DNA of 11,160 bases, from the NCBI GenBank assembly GCA_029864225.1, contig JAOTTU010000061.1:1-11160 (forward strand), written 5' to 3'. This DNA comes from Gammaproteobacteria bacterium (GTDB lineage: Bacteria; Pseudomonadota; Gammaproteobacteria; UBA9214). A program made the translations under genes and the position numbers. Position 1 is the stretch's first letter; every line of letters starts with the position of its first letter. Shown in pieces: positions 1 to 6,040 of the stretch. A model generated the notes under the pieces. It was not told the origin of the DNA and made no database searches. It was given only the letters and a program-made list of their open reading frames with translations.

Positions 1-526
1 GGCGGGTGTGATGCTTTCGCTGATGCTGTTTCTGTATCGCAGCATGCAGCCGCGGGTGGCGGCACTGTCACGCGCCCCCGATGGCACCCTGCGCGATGCC
101 GAGATCAACAAGCTGGAGACCTGTCGCAATATCGCATTGATCCGTTTTGACGGCTCCCTGTATTTCGCCAATACCGGTTATTTCGAGGACAAGGTACTGG
201 AACGCGTTGCACTCAAGCCGGACCTGAAATACGTAATCATCGATGCCGAGGGAATTAACGAGATCGATGCCACGGGCGAGGAGATGCTGCATCACCTGTG
301 GGAGCAGCTCAAGGAAACCGGCGTGGAACTGTTGGTCGCGCGAGCCAAGAAACAGGTTTGGGACGTGTTCCGCCGCACCGGCCTGATACAAAAGGTCGGC
401 GAGGACCATTTCTTCGCACTGCGCACCCACGCCTTTAACTATGCCTGGGACAAGCTCGGTGACAACCATGCCGAAACCTGCCCATTGAAGGTGTCGACGG
501 TAGCTGAAGCAGTCCGGGCCGGATAA
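1..526 (+). CDS. SulP family anion permease, C-terminal part with STAS domain (5' truncated by window edge)
   Basis: This is the end of an inner-membrane SulP-type transporter (sulfate, bicarbonate or related anions). The frame is open from the left edge, so the membrane domain lies outside the window. What remains starts with the end of a hydrophobic helix (AGVMLSLMLFLYRSM) and an amphipathic linker. A cytoplasmic STAS domain of about 115 residues follows, beginning near CRNIALIRFDGSLYFANTGY. The STAS core is the strand-loop-helix YVIIDAEGINEIDATGEEML, with the Asp-Ala-Thr-Gly turn found where anti-sigma-factor antagonists carry Asp-Ser. The domain ends around DVFRRTGLIQKVGEDHFF, and a tail containing CPLK precedes the TAA stop. 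A GTG and ATG at 8-13 are internal codons, not starts. The SulP assignment rests on the STAS sequence pattern and the preceding helix. Substrate cannot be told from this part. Confidence 0.88.
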   Translation, partial: AGVMLSLMLFLYRSMQPRVAALSRAPDGTLRDAEINKLETCRNIALIRFDGSLYFANTGYFEDKVLERVALKPDLKYVIIDAEGINEIDATGEEMLHHLWEQLKETGVELLVARAKKQVWDVFRRTGLIQKVGEDHFFALRTHAFNYAWDKLGDNHAETCPLKVSTVAEAVRAG

Positions 527-685
527 GGTCCCGGCCACGTTGCAGCGCAGTCGGGATCCCTGCATCATCTGTTTGCCGCACCCAGTACTGTCGGGGAGCG
601 GATTCTTGCCACAATTTTCCCTGCGGGCGTGCTTTATCAAGCGTTACAGTTATGCGGCCGTGAATTACTGATAGGAGAGATCAGG

Positions 686-907
686 ATGTCTATTGAAAGA
701 ACATTATTTGCTTTTGGCGGCACTATGGTCATGCTGACCGCGCTGCTGGCCCTGTTCCACAATCCCCTGTGGACCTGGGTGACCCTGTTCATCGGGTTTA
801 ACTGCTTCCAGAGTTCGTTCACCGGATTCTGTCCTCCCTCCTGGGCGATGAAGAAGTTCGGCCTGAAGACAGAAGCGGAGCTGGCGCTGGTGTCGGCCGG
901 TAAATAA
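686..907 (+). CDS. Small inner-membrane protein of the DUF2892 / YgaP transmembrane-domain family
   Basis: This encodes a 73-aa protein starting MSIERTLFAFGG. The ATG at 686 is chosen because AGGAGA lies 7 bases upstream (673-678); an upstream in-frame ATG at 629 has no such site and would add an atypical N-terminus. Two hydrophobic segments (about residues 6-24 and 27-43) form a helical hairpin. They are followed by the family signature TGFCPPSWAMKKFGLK, matching the G-x-CP...LG pattern of the DUF2892 domain that anchors rhodanese YgaP in E. coli. Here the domain stands alone, without a rhodanese. Its function is unknown. In other genomes such proteins often sit near sulfur-transfer genes, which suits the SulP gene 160 bases upstream. 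The gene ends 6 bases before the convergent trmB stop codon. Confidence 0.8.
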   Translation: MSIERTLFAFGGTMVMLTALLALFHNPLWTWVTLFIGFNCFQSSFTGFCPPSWAMKKFGLKTEAELALVSAGK

Positions 908-913
908 CCCGGC

Positions 914-1618
914 TCAGGCGCTGTTGCGCGGGGCGGCCTTTTCGAACAGCAGGTCCCACATCCCGTGGCCCAGCCGCTGGCCGCGTTGCTCGAACTTGGT
1001 CACTGGACGGTAGGCGGGACGCGGCGAGTAGTGACCTTGACCGGCACAATTGCGGAACGCGTCCGCGTTCTCCATGACCGCGAGCATGTGCTCGGCATAA
1101 TTCTCCCAGTCGGTGGCCATGTGCAGGATGCCGCCGGCCCGCAGCTTGCGTGCCAGCAGCTCGATAAAGCCGGGCTGCACAATGCGGCGCTTGTGGTGGC
1201 GCTGCTTGGGCCAGGGGTCGGGGAAGAACAGCAGCACTCGATCAAGCGAACTATCCGGCAAGCACTCCTTCAGGATCTGCACGGCGTCGGCGCAAATGAT
1301 GCGGACGTTTTCCAGCCCGCGTCGTTCCAGTTCCAGCAGCAGGTGACCGACCCCGGGACGGTGAACCTCGATACCAATAAAATCGGTGTCCGGTTCCTGT
1401 TCCGCCATGACTGCCAGGGAAGCGCCATTGCCAAAACCGATCTCCAGTGTGGACGCGGCCCGTCGGCCGAATATCAGGTCGAGGTCCAGATGCTGGCCGG
1501 CTTCAAGACCGTAACGCGGCCATAGCTCATCCAGTGCCCGTTGTTGTGAACGGGTGATGCGCCCCTCGCGCCGGACGAAGGAGCGAATCTCCGGCTTATG
1601 TGGCGGGCGGATGTTCAC
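914..1618 (-). CDS. trmB: tRNA (guanine-N7-)-methyltransferase
   Basis: This cytoplasmic SAM-dependent enzyme makes m7G at position 46 of the tRNA variable loop. The 234-aa product has the usual TrmB length. Visible motifs are the SAM-binding loop EIGFGNG (59-65), the acidic end of the next strand IGIEVH (81-86), the family signature FPDPWPKQRHHKRR (132-145), ATDWENYAEHM (168-178) and the C-terminal TKFEQRGQRLGHG (217-229). The start is GTG at 1618. No strong ribosome-binding site is seen just upstream, so a slightly different start cannot be excluded, but the N-terminus IRSFVRREGRIT is typical of the family. In several gammaproteobacteria thiS, thiG and trmB lie together; here trmB has the same orientation and order but is cut off from thiG by 491 bases containing a MITE. 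Its 3' end faces the DUF2892 gene with only a 6-base gap. Confidence 0.95.
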   Translation of the reverse strand: MNIRPPHKPEIRSFVRREGRITRSQQRALDELWPRYGLEAGQHLDLDLIFGRRAASTLEIGFGNGASLAVMAEQEPDTDFIGIEVHRPGVGHLLLELERRGLENVRIICADAVQILKECLPDSSLDRVLLFFPDPWPKQRHHKRRIVQPGFIELLARKLRAGGILHMATDWENYAEHMLAVMENADAFRNCAGQGHYSPRPAYRPVTKFEQRGQRLGHGMWDLLFEKAAPRNSA

Positions 1619-1677
1619 GCGGGAGATCTAAAGCGTGAAACGTGAGGGTAGGGTGCGCTGTGCTCACCGGGAATTAG

Positions 1678-1706
1678 CCACGGAATCCACGGAAGGACAC
1701 GGAAAA
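1678..1706. repeat. Short imperfect tandem repeat, three CCACGGA-type units
   Basis: Three adjacent 9-10 base units are visible: CCACGGAAT (1678-1686), CCACGGAAGG (1687-1696) and ACACGGAAA (1697-1705), followed by an A-rich tract. The repeat is intergenic, just upstream of trmB (minus strand) and 8 bases from the MITE target duplication. Its function is unknown. Confidence 0.6.
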
Positions 1707-1713
1707 AATAAAA

Positions 1714-2008
1714 ACCTGAAATCACTGCTGTCCCATAAACCTCCTCTCCCACCGGGCTGGGGAGAGGGGATAAAAATAATGCAATTGCCTGTTTTTATAT
1801 CCCCTCATCCTGACCTTCTACCCCTGAAGGGGTACTGAAATGAGTCCCGGAGCACCCAACAATCGGGCATAAAGGAGAAGGGACGTTCTGTTTATATGGC
1901 GGCGACGCAGATTCACGTCCCGTATGTGGCGGTGGCTGGTATCGTCTTGCCATACATTACTTTACATATAATCCTGTCAATGTTTATGGGACAGCAGTGA
2001 CCTGAAAT
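1714..2008. mobile_element. Non-autonomous MITE-like element with 18-bp terminal inverted repeats and 9-bp target duplication
   Basis: The left end CACTGCTGTCCCATAAAC (1723-1740) is the exact reverse complement of the right end GTTTATGGGACAGCAGTG (1982-1999), giving a 277-bp element. The 9-base word ACCTGAAAT flanks it directly on both sides (1714-1722 and 2000-2008), as expected for a target-site duplication. There is no transposase inside, so it would need to be moved in trans by a full-length insertion sequence with the same ends, which is not in this window. A 9-bp duplication is seen with several transposase families, including parts of IS4, so the parent cannot be named. The interior holds several stem-loops. 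It sits between thiG and trmB. Perfect ends and duplication argue for a recent insertion. Confidence 0.85.
1744..1835. repeat. Cluster of stem-loops inside the MITE
   Basis: Three inverted repeats are visible. CCTCTCCC (1744-1751) pairs with GGGAGAGG (1761-1768). GAGGGGATAAAAA (1765-1777) pairs with TTTTTATATCCCCTC (1793-1807), leaving a 2-base bulge. TACCCC (1820-1825) pairs with GGGGTA (1830-1835) around a TGAA tetraloop. The first two share bases 1765-1768, so they exclude each other. In RNA from the minus strand these structures would lie in the leader of trmB. Confidence 0.6.
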
Positions 2009-2109
2009 GTGAATTACAGGAACGCCTCGTTTATGCCCGGCGCTTAATCGGGTGCAGGCGCGGTCGGACAGGGTACGCCAAGGGCGAACATGCTCGCGTT
2101 GCTCCCGGT

Positions 2110-2922
2110 TCAGAAAAACGTCCCGTCGATGGGCGACGAGGCGCTGGCGTAGCGCTTGCGCGGGATGCGCCCGGCCCTGAAGGCCTCGCGCCCGGCCTCG
2201 ATGGCCTTCTTCATGGCCGACGCCATCAGCACCGGATCCCGGGCGCCGGCGATGGCGGTGTTCATCAGCACACCGTCGCAGCCGAGTTCCATGGCGATGG
2301 CGGCATCCGAGGCAGTGCCCACACCGGCATCGACCAGGATGGGGACGCTGGCATTCTCGACGATGGTAAGGATGTTGTAGGGGTTGCGAATACCCAGCCC
2401 GGATCCGATAGGTGCCGCCAGCGGCATCACCGCAACGCAGCCCATGTCCTCGAAGCGCTTCGCCACAATGGGGTCGTCATTGGTGTAGACCATGACCTTG
2501 AAGCCGTCCTTGACCAGGGTTTCGGTGGCCTTAATGGTCTGCACAATATCCGGAAACAGCGTGGTCTCATCGCCCAGCACTTCCAGCTTGACCAGGTCGT
2601 GGCCGTCAAGCAGTTCCCGCGCCAGGCGACAGGTGCGCACCGCATCCTCGGCCGTGTAGCAACCGGCGGTATTGGGCAGCAGGGTGTAGCGGCCCGGTGA
2701 GATGACGTCCAGCAGGTTGGGTTCATCCGGATTCTGCCCGATATTGGTACGCCGGATGGCGATGGTGACGATTTCCGCGCCACTGGCCTCGGTGGCCGCG
2801 CGGGTTTCCTCCAGGTCCCGGTACTTGCCGCTACCCACCAGCAGGCGGGCGTGGTATTCGACGCCGGCGATGACCAGCGGGTCCGCGGACTGCGGGTGCT
2901 GCGATTGCATGGCTGTGGACAT
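2110..2922 (-). CDS. thiG: Thiazole synthase ThiG
   Basis: ThiG is a cytoplasmic TIM-barrel enzyme. It condenses 1-deoxy-D-xylulose 5-phosphate, dehydroglycine (or iminoacetate) and sulfur from ThiS thiocarboxylate to form the thiazole phosphate of thiamine. The 270-aa product matches the family length. Landmarks are [14 protein letters not shown] (27-40), [23 protein letters not shown] beginning at 69, VKLEVLGDE (111-119) with Lys112 as the expected Schiff-base lysine, [12 protein letters not shown] (167-178), [16 protein letters not shown] (193-208) and the C-terminal [12 protein letters not shown]. The ATG at 2922 lacks a strong ribosome-binding site, and Met5 is an alternative. thiS lies 51 bases upstream on the same strand, so the two are probably co-transcribed. 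Downstream, the link to trmB is interrupted by the MITE. Confidence 0.97.
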   Translation of the reverse strand: MSTAMQSQHPQSADPLVIAGVEYHARLLVGSGKYRDLEETRAATEASGAEIVTIAIRRTNIGQNPDEPNLLDVISPGRYTLLPNTAGCYTAEDAVRTCRLARELLDGHDLVKLEVLGDETTLFPDIVQTIKATETLVKDGFKVMVYTNDDPIVAKRFEDMGCVAVMPLAAPIGSGLGIRNPYNILTIVENASVPILVDAGVGTASDAAIAMELGCDGVLMNTAIAGARDPVLMASAMKKAIEAGREAFRAGRIPRKRYASASSPIDGTFF

Positions 2923-2973
2923 AACTATTTAACTCACTGATACTTCGAGACTAATGAACACGATAGTGGCTTA

Positions 2974-3174
2974 TCAGCCACCCCCGATGGCCTGCACGAT
3001 CTCGATATTGTCTTCGGGCCTGATAAGATGCGTTTCAAAGGTGCTGCGCGGCACGATCTGCTGGTTGACCTCCAGCGCCAGGCGTTTGTGGGTCAGGCCC
3101 AGTTCGACGATGAGCCCGCCAGCGGTCAGATTGTCCGGCACGTCCCTGGGGGAACCGTTCAGTATGATATTCAT
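2974..3174 (-). CDS. thiS: Sulfur carrier protein ThiS
   Basis: This 66-aa ubiquitin-fold protein starts MNIILNGSPRDVPDNLTAGG. It ends in the required diglycine (AIGGG), which is adenylated by ThiF-type enzymes and converted to the thiocarboxylate that donates sulfur to ThiG. The ATG at 3174 is preferred over an in-frame ATG at 3213, because the family begins directly with the first beta strand. Typical features are RLALEVNQQIVPRSTF and the segment DNIEIVQAIGGG. The last residue is the third Gly, one more than usual drawings show, but GGG ends are found in the family. It is the first gene of the thiSG unit. No thiF, thiE or thiC is in the window. Confidence 0.95.
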   Translation of the reverse strand: MNIILNGSPRDVPDNLTAGGLIVELGLTHKRLALEVNQQIVPRSTFETHLIRPEDNIEIVQAIGGG

Positions 3175-3211
3175 GACAGTTGATCCGGGAATGAAAGTAC
3201 TTCCAGGCCAC

Positions 3212-3240
3212 ATTCTACCGTAATTGTATCGCGAAGGATC
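3212..3240 (-). promoter_or_regulatory. Possible promoter for thiSG
   Basis: On the minus strand TAGAAT (3217 to 3212) matches the -10 consensus at 5 of 6 positions and lies 37 bases before the thiS start. The -35 region is poor (TGATCC at 18-base spacing). The whole intergenic gap to the divergent acyl-CoA synthetase is only 89 bases, so both promoters must be close to here. This is a weak call. Confidence 0.3.
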
Positions 3241-3263
3241 ATACCCCGAGGAAAGAAGGGCTT

Positions 3264-5096
3264 ATGGCGCAATGGAACGAGGATATCGTTTCGGCAGAGA
3301 TCGCCGGCACGCTGGACGGTCTGCTGTACCAGCGAGTCAGACGCACCCCCGAGACGCTGGCCTACCGCCACTTTGACACCGCCAGCAAGCAGTGGCGGGA
3401 TACCTCGTGGCGGGAGGTCGGCAACGCTGTGGCGCGCTGGCGTGATGCACTCGCGGCCGAGGATCTGCTGCCCGGTGAGCGGGTGGCCGTGCATCTGCGC
3501 AACAGCAGGGAATGGGTGTATTTCGACCAGGCGGCCCTGGCCTGTGGGCTGGTGCTGGTGCCGCTATATACCGATGACCGGCCCGACAATATCGCTTATA
3601 TGCTCAAGGATGCCGCGGTCCGGGTACTGCTGGTGCAGGACGCGGGCAGCTGGAGGCGACTGGCGCCGGCACTCGGGCAGCACGAGGAGTTGAAGCGGGT
3701 GCTGATCCTGAACCGGCCAGAATCGCTGCCACTCGAACTGGCCCATGACGAGCGCGTACGCTTTGTGGCCGACTGGCTGCCGCAACAGGCGGATGCCCTG
3801 GCGGCACGTCAGGGTGATCCGCATGCACTGGCCTCGATTGTCTACACCTCGGGGACGACCGGGCGTCCCAAGGGTGTCATGCTCACGCATTACAACATGC
3901 TGGCAATCGCGCATTCCGCCCTCACGATGATCGACTGCTACCAGGAAGACCTGTTCATGTCCTTTCTGCCCTTGTCGCACACGCTGGAACGAACCGCCGG
4001 CTACTACCTGCCGATGATGGCCGGCGCCACGGTGGCCTACGCGCGTTCCATTCCGCAACTGGCAGAGGACCTACAGCAGCTCAGGCCCACAGTGCTGATT
4101 GCCGTGCCGCGCATCTTCGAGCGTGTCTTCGGGCGTATCCAGGGGCAAATGGCCAGCAAAACCGCTCTGGCCCGTGCCCTGTTCCGTTATACAACGGAGG
4201 TCGGCTGGCACCGCTTCGAGCGCGAGCAGCGACGCGCCGGCTGGCGGCCGAAGCTGCTGGCCTGGCCGGTGCTGCGCCGGCTGGTCGCCGGCAAGGTCAC
4301 GGACAAGCTGGGCGGACGCCTGCGCCTGGCCGTGAGCGGCGGGGCGGCCCTGCCGCTGCCGGTGGCCAGGATATTCATCGGGCTGGGCGTGCCGATCCTG
4401 CAGGGCTATGGCCTGACGGAGACCAGCCCTGTCATCAGCGTGAACGTGCCCGATGACAACGAACCGGACAGTGTCGGCGTGCCGCTGAACGGTGTCGAGG
4501 TGCGCATCGGCGCTAATGACGAGTTGCTGGTGAAGACGCCGGGCCTGATGCAGGGTTACTGGAATAATCACGCGGCCACTGCCGAGGTGATTGATCCGCA
4601 GGGCTGGCTGCATACCGGTGACCAGGCGCGCATCGAAAACGGGCATGTCTATATAACCGGTCGCATCAAGGACATCCTGGTGCTGTCCAATGGTGAAAAG
4701 ATACCGCCTATGGATATGGAACTGGCCATTAGCATCGATCCGCTGATCGACCAGGTGCTGATCATAGGCGAAGGCAGGCCCTACCTGGCGGCTATAGTGG
4801 TCCTTAACCCGGACGGCTGGCTCGGCCTGGCGCATCACTACGGCCTGGATCCCTACGACGATGCCAGTCTTTCAAATGAAAAGCTGCGCAGTCATATGCT
4901 GAAGGTCATCAGGGAGCAGCTCAAGGATTTTCCGATTTATGCCAAGGTACGGCGGGTGATCCTGGTGCGTGAGCCCTGGACCGTGGATAACGGGCTGTTG
5001 ACCCCGACGCTAAAGGTGAAGCGTGCGCAGGTGCTGGAACAGTTCGATCGGGAGATCGAGGCGCTGTACGCGGCCGGGCCGGTGGGCCGAGGCTGA
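3264..5096 (+). CDS. Long-chain fatty acid-CoA ligase (AMP-dependent synthetase, FadD15-like)
   Basis: This 610-aa enzyme of the adenylate-forming superfamily activates fatty acids to acyl-CoA through an acyl-AMP intermediate. Motifs in order are the phosphate-binding loop YTSGTTGRPKGVMLTH (194-209), GYGLTETSP (381-389), WLHTGD (448-453) with the ribose-binding Asp, the hinge GRIKDILVLSNGEKI (466-480) and the C-terminal LTPTLKVKR with catalytic Lys584. The insertion between the first two motifs (about 290-350, rich in Arg and Trp) and the length of about 600 aa are typical of bacterial FadD15 / very-long-chain type enzymes, not E. coli FadD. No signal peptide or membrane helix is seen. The ATG at 3264 follows a purine-rich GAGGAAAGAAGGG at 3248-3260. 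It is transcribed away from thiSG, and its stop is 5 bases before a palindromic repeat. The exact substrate is unknown. Confidence 0.93.
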   Translation: MAQWNEDIVSAEIAGTLDGLLYQRVRRTPETLAYRHFDTASKQWRDTSWREVGNAVARWRDALAAEDLLPGERVAVHLRNSREWVYFDQAALACGLVLVPLYTDDRPDNIAYMLKDAAVRVLLVQDAGSWRRLAPALGQHEELKRVLILNRPESLPLELAHDERVRFVADWLPQQADALAARQGDPHALASIVYTSGTTGRPKGVMLTHYNMLAIAHSALTMIDCYQEDLFMSFLPLSHTLERTAGYYLPMMAGATVAYARSIPQLAEDLQQLRPTVLIAVPRIFERVFGRIQGQMASKTALARALFRYTTEVGWHRFEREQRRAGWRPKLLAWPVLRRLVAGKVTDKLGGRLRLAVSGGAALPLPVARIFIGLGVPILQGYGLTETSPVISVNVPDDNEPDSVGVPLNGVEVRIGANDELLVKTPGLMQGYWNNHAATAEVIDPQGWLHTGDQARIENGHVYITGRIKDILVLSNGEKIPPMDMELAISIDPLIDQVLIIGEGRPYLAAIVVLNPDGWLGLAHHYGLDPYDDASLSNEKLRSHMLKVIREQLKDFPIYAKVRRVILVREPWTVDNGLLTPTLKVKRAQVLEQFDREIEALYAAGPVGRG

Positions 5097-5101
5097 CAGG
5101 C

Positions 5102-5190
5102 CGTCATTCCGGGCGCAGCGTAGCGGAGCCCCGGAATCCACTAATAGTTAATCAACCGGTTACTGGATTCCGGCTTTCGCCGGAATGACG
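5102..5190. repeat. 89-bp intergenic palindromic repeat, two head-to-head ATTCCGG hairpins
   Basis: CGTCATTCCGG (5102-5112) is inverted at the far end as CCGGAATGACG (5180-5190). Inside, ATTCCGGG (5106-5113) pairs with CCCGGAAT (5130-5137), and ATTCCGGC (5167-5174) pairs with GCCGGAAT (5179-5186) around TTTC. The inner words GGAATCCA (5133-5140) and TGGATTCC (5164-5171) are also inverted. So two copies of a unit of roughly 30-36 bases lie head to head. It resembles the ATTCC...GGAAT class of dispersed intergenic repeats common in proteobacteria. It begins 5 bases after the synthetase stop codon, so it may help end that transcript, although no T-run follows. Confidence 0.8.
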
Positions 5191-5275
5191 AAACAAGTGT
5201 TTATCAGGGCTTCCCCCGCAAAACAGGCTAGCGGGTAATTGTTAAGGAAATATTATGCCCTGGTTAAAGTCTCAT

Positions 5276-5295
5276 GACGTGACGTGACGTGACGT
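5276..5295. repeat. Tandem repeat (GACGT)x4
   Basis: Four perfect copies of GACGT lie at 5276-5295, 16 bases beyond the stop codon of the DsrE-like gene (minus strand). Each unit contains the self-complementary ACGT. It is a short microsatellite in a non-coding spacer. Confidence 0.85.
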
Positions 5296-5311
5296 GCGGG
5301 TGCTGCGCCCT

Positions 5312-5797
5312 TTACCAGCTCATGTAGGCAAAGCCCTTTTCCTGCAGCTGCATGATGTCGTCGACACCAATCGGCACCACCTTGGCGAAATCGAGCAGGT
5401 CATCATCTTTCCAGTTGAGTGACTTCATGGTGTTGCCGCAGGCATGGAAGGCTACACCGTAGTCGGCCTGCGAGGCCGCGCGTTGCTGCAGATCAGACGG
5501 TATGGGTCGCCCGGGTTGCTTGCCGAGCAGGTGCAGACCCGGCCCGAAGGCGGCCACCACAACTTCGACGTCATCACCATACTTGCGCAGCATTTCCCCG
5601 ACCGAGAACAGGATATGCCCCAGGTATTCCGGGTCGGCCTTGTTGCACTGATAGACGATATGGTGTTTCGAGTCATCGTCGAAATGCGTCTCGGTATGGT
5701 GTGCCTGTGCCTGGCGTACGGCAAACAGCCCGCCCAGTAAACCGACCGATTTGATAATGGTACGGCGCGGCTGGCTGAATAATCTGCGTTTCCCCAT
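5312..5797 (-). CDS. Tat-exported DsrE/DsrF-like protein
   Basis: The product is 161 aa from the ATG at 5797. That start is preferred over the ATG at 5803, because the AGGGGA ribosome-binding site abuts the first ATG directly but is 6 bases from the second. The N-terminus carries a twin-arginine signal, QPRRTIIKSVGLLGG with Arg11-Arg12, and a likely cleavage after AQA (residue 32), so the folded protein should be periplasmic. The mature part, starting at a His-rich stretch (HHTETHFDDDSKHH), has a DsrE-like alpha/beta fold pattern: strand HIVYQCN, helix GEMLRKYG, strand VEVVVAAFGPG, and YGVAFHACGNTM carrying Cys120, the position used for persulfide transfer in DsrE-type proteins. Cys51 is a second cysteine. 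A role in periplasmic sulfur handling is inferred; no partner gene is adjacent. Confidence 0.85.
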   Translation of the reverse strand: MGKRRLFSQPRRTIIKSVGLLGGLFAVRQAQAHHTETHFDDDSKHHIVYQCNKADPEYLGHILFSVGEMLRKYGDDVEVVVAAFGPGLHLLGKQPGRPIPSDLQQRAASQADYGVAFHACGNTMKSLNWKDDDLLDFAKVVPIGVDDIMQLQEKGFAYMSW

Positions 5798-5918
5798 GGT
5801 CATTCCCCTGGTATGCGTTGTCTTTGAAATGACGTCTGTCTGGCTGTCATTATTTCATTCGAGTGAACTTAGGGCTGTTTGGTTCCTGGGGTAGTCGTCG
5901 CGGAGGCCGCAAGGTGGT

Positions 5919-5946
5919 GACTTACCTGCGCTGGAGACTGTAAACT
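5919..5946 (+). promoter_or_regulatory. Possible promoter for tRNA-Gly
   Basis: A -10-like TAAACT at 5941-5946 lies about 20 bases before the tRNA, with a weak -35-like GACTTA region near 5919-5924. A GC-rich CGCGGACG follows the -10 element, as is common in stable-RNA promoters under stringent control. The match to consensus is moderate only. Confidence 0.3.
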
Positions 5947-5966
5947 CGCGGACGACAGCCAGTTAA

Positions 5967-6040
5967 GCGGGTGTAGTTCAATGGTAGAACTGGAGCTTCC
6001 CAAGCTTCAAACGTGGGTTCGATTCCCATCACCCGCTCCA
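5967..6040 (+). tRNA. tRNA-Gly (anticodon CCC)
   Basis: This 74-base gene has a complete cloverleaf and encoded CCA. The acceptor stem GCGGGTG (5967-5973) pairs with CACCCGC (6030-6036), the discriminator is T6037, and CCA occupies 6038-6040. The D-arm region reads TAGTTCAATGGTAGAA, the anticodon stem GGAGC/GCTTC (one G-U pair) encloses the loop TTCCCAA with anticodon CCC at 5999-6001, and the T-arm contains GGGTTCGATTCCC. It reads GGG glycine codons. It stands alone, with no other tRNA nearby, and no clear terminator follows. Confidence 0.97.

Larger units (their letters stand above)
1619..2109. other. Intergenic region between thiG and trmB, no gene recognised
   Basis: These 491 bases hold the CCACGGA tandem repeat and the MITE (separate entries), plus about 100 bases next to thiG in which no gene or clear terminator is visible. 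An open frame at 1635-1838 on the plus strand runs across the tandem repeat and the MITE left half. It has no family resemblance and is best read as chance. Confidence 0.7.

Noticed and set aside
965..1525. 186-codon ORF antisense to trmB
   Set aside because: Lies wholly opposite a confident trmB and shows no independent motif; typical of GC-rich DNA.
3175..3263. TPP riboswitch ahead of thiS
   Set aside because: Only 89 bases separate thiS from the divergent gene, and no THI-box pattern (CTGAGA-type core with its pairing partners) is seen on the minus strand.
4071..4838. 255-codon ORF antisense to the acyl-CoA synthetase
   Set aside because: His/Gln/Arg-rich antisense shadow of a confident gene, with no domain or initiation signal.
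5255..5287. 10-codon ORF with AAGGA site running into the GACGT repeat
   Set aside because: The repeat itself brings a TGA in this frame, so the peptide is MPWLKSHDVT only; too short and featureless to support, and not a phase-variable switch.
5276..5295. CRISPR or iteron array
   Set aside because: Units are 5 bases and directly adjacent, with no spacers and no replication or cas gene nearby.
5967..6040. tRNA-Gly as an integration (att) site for a genomic island
   Set aside because: No second copy of the tRNA 3' end and no integrase gene were seen within the window, so island borders cannot be supported.
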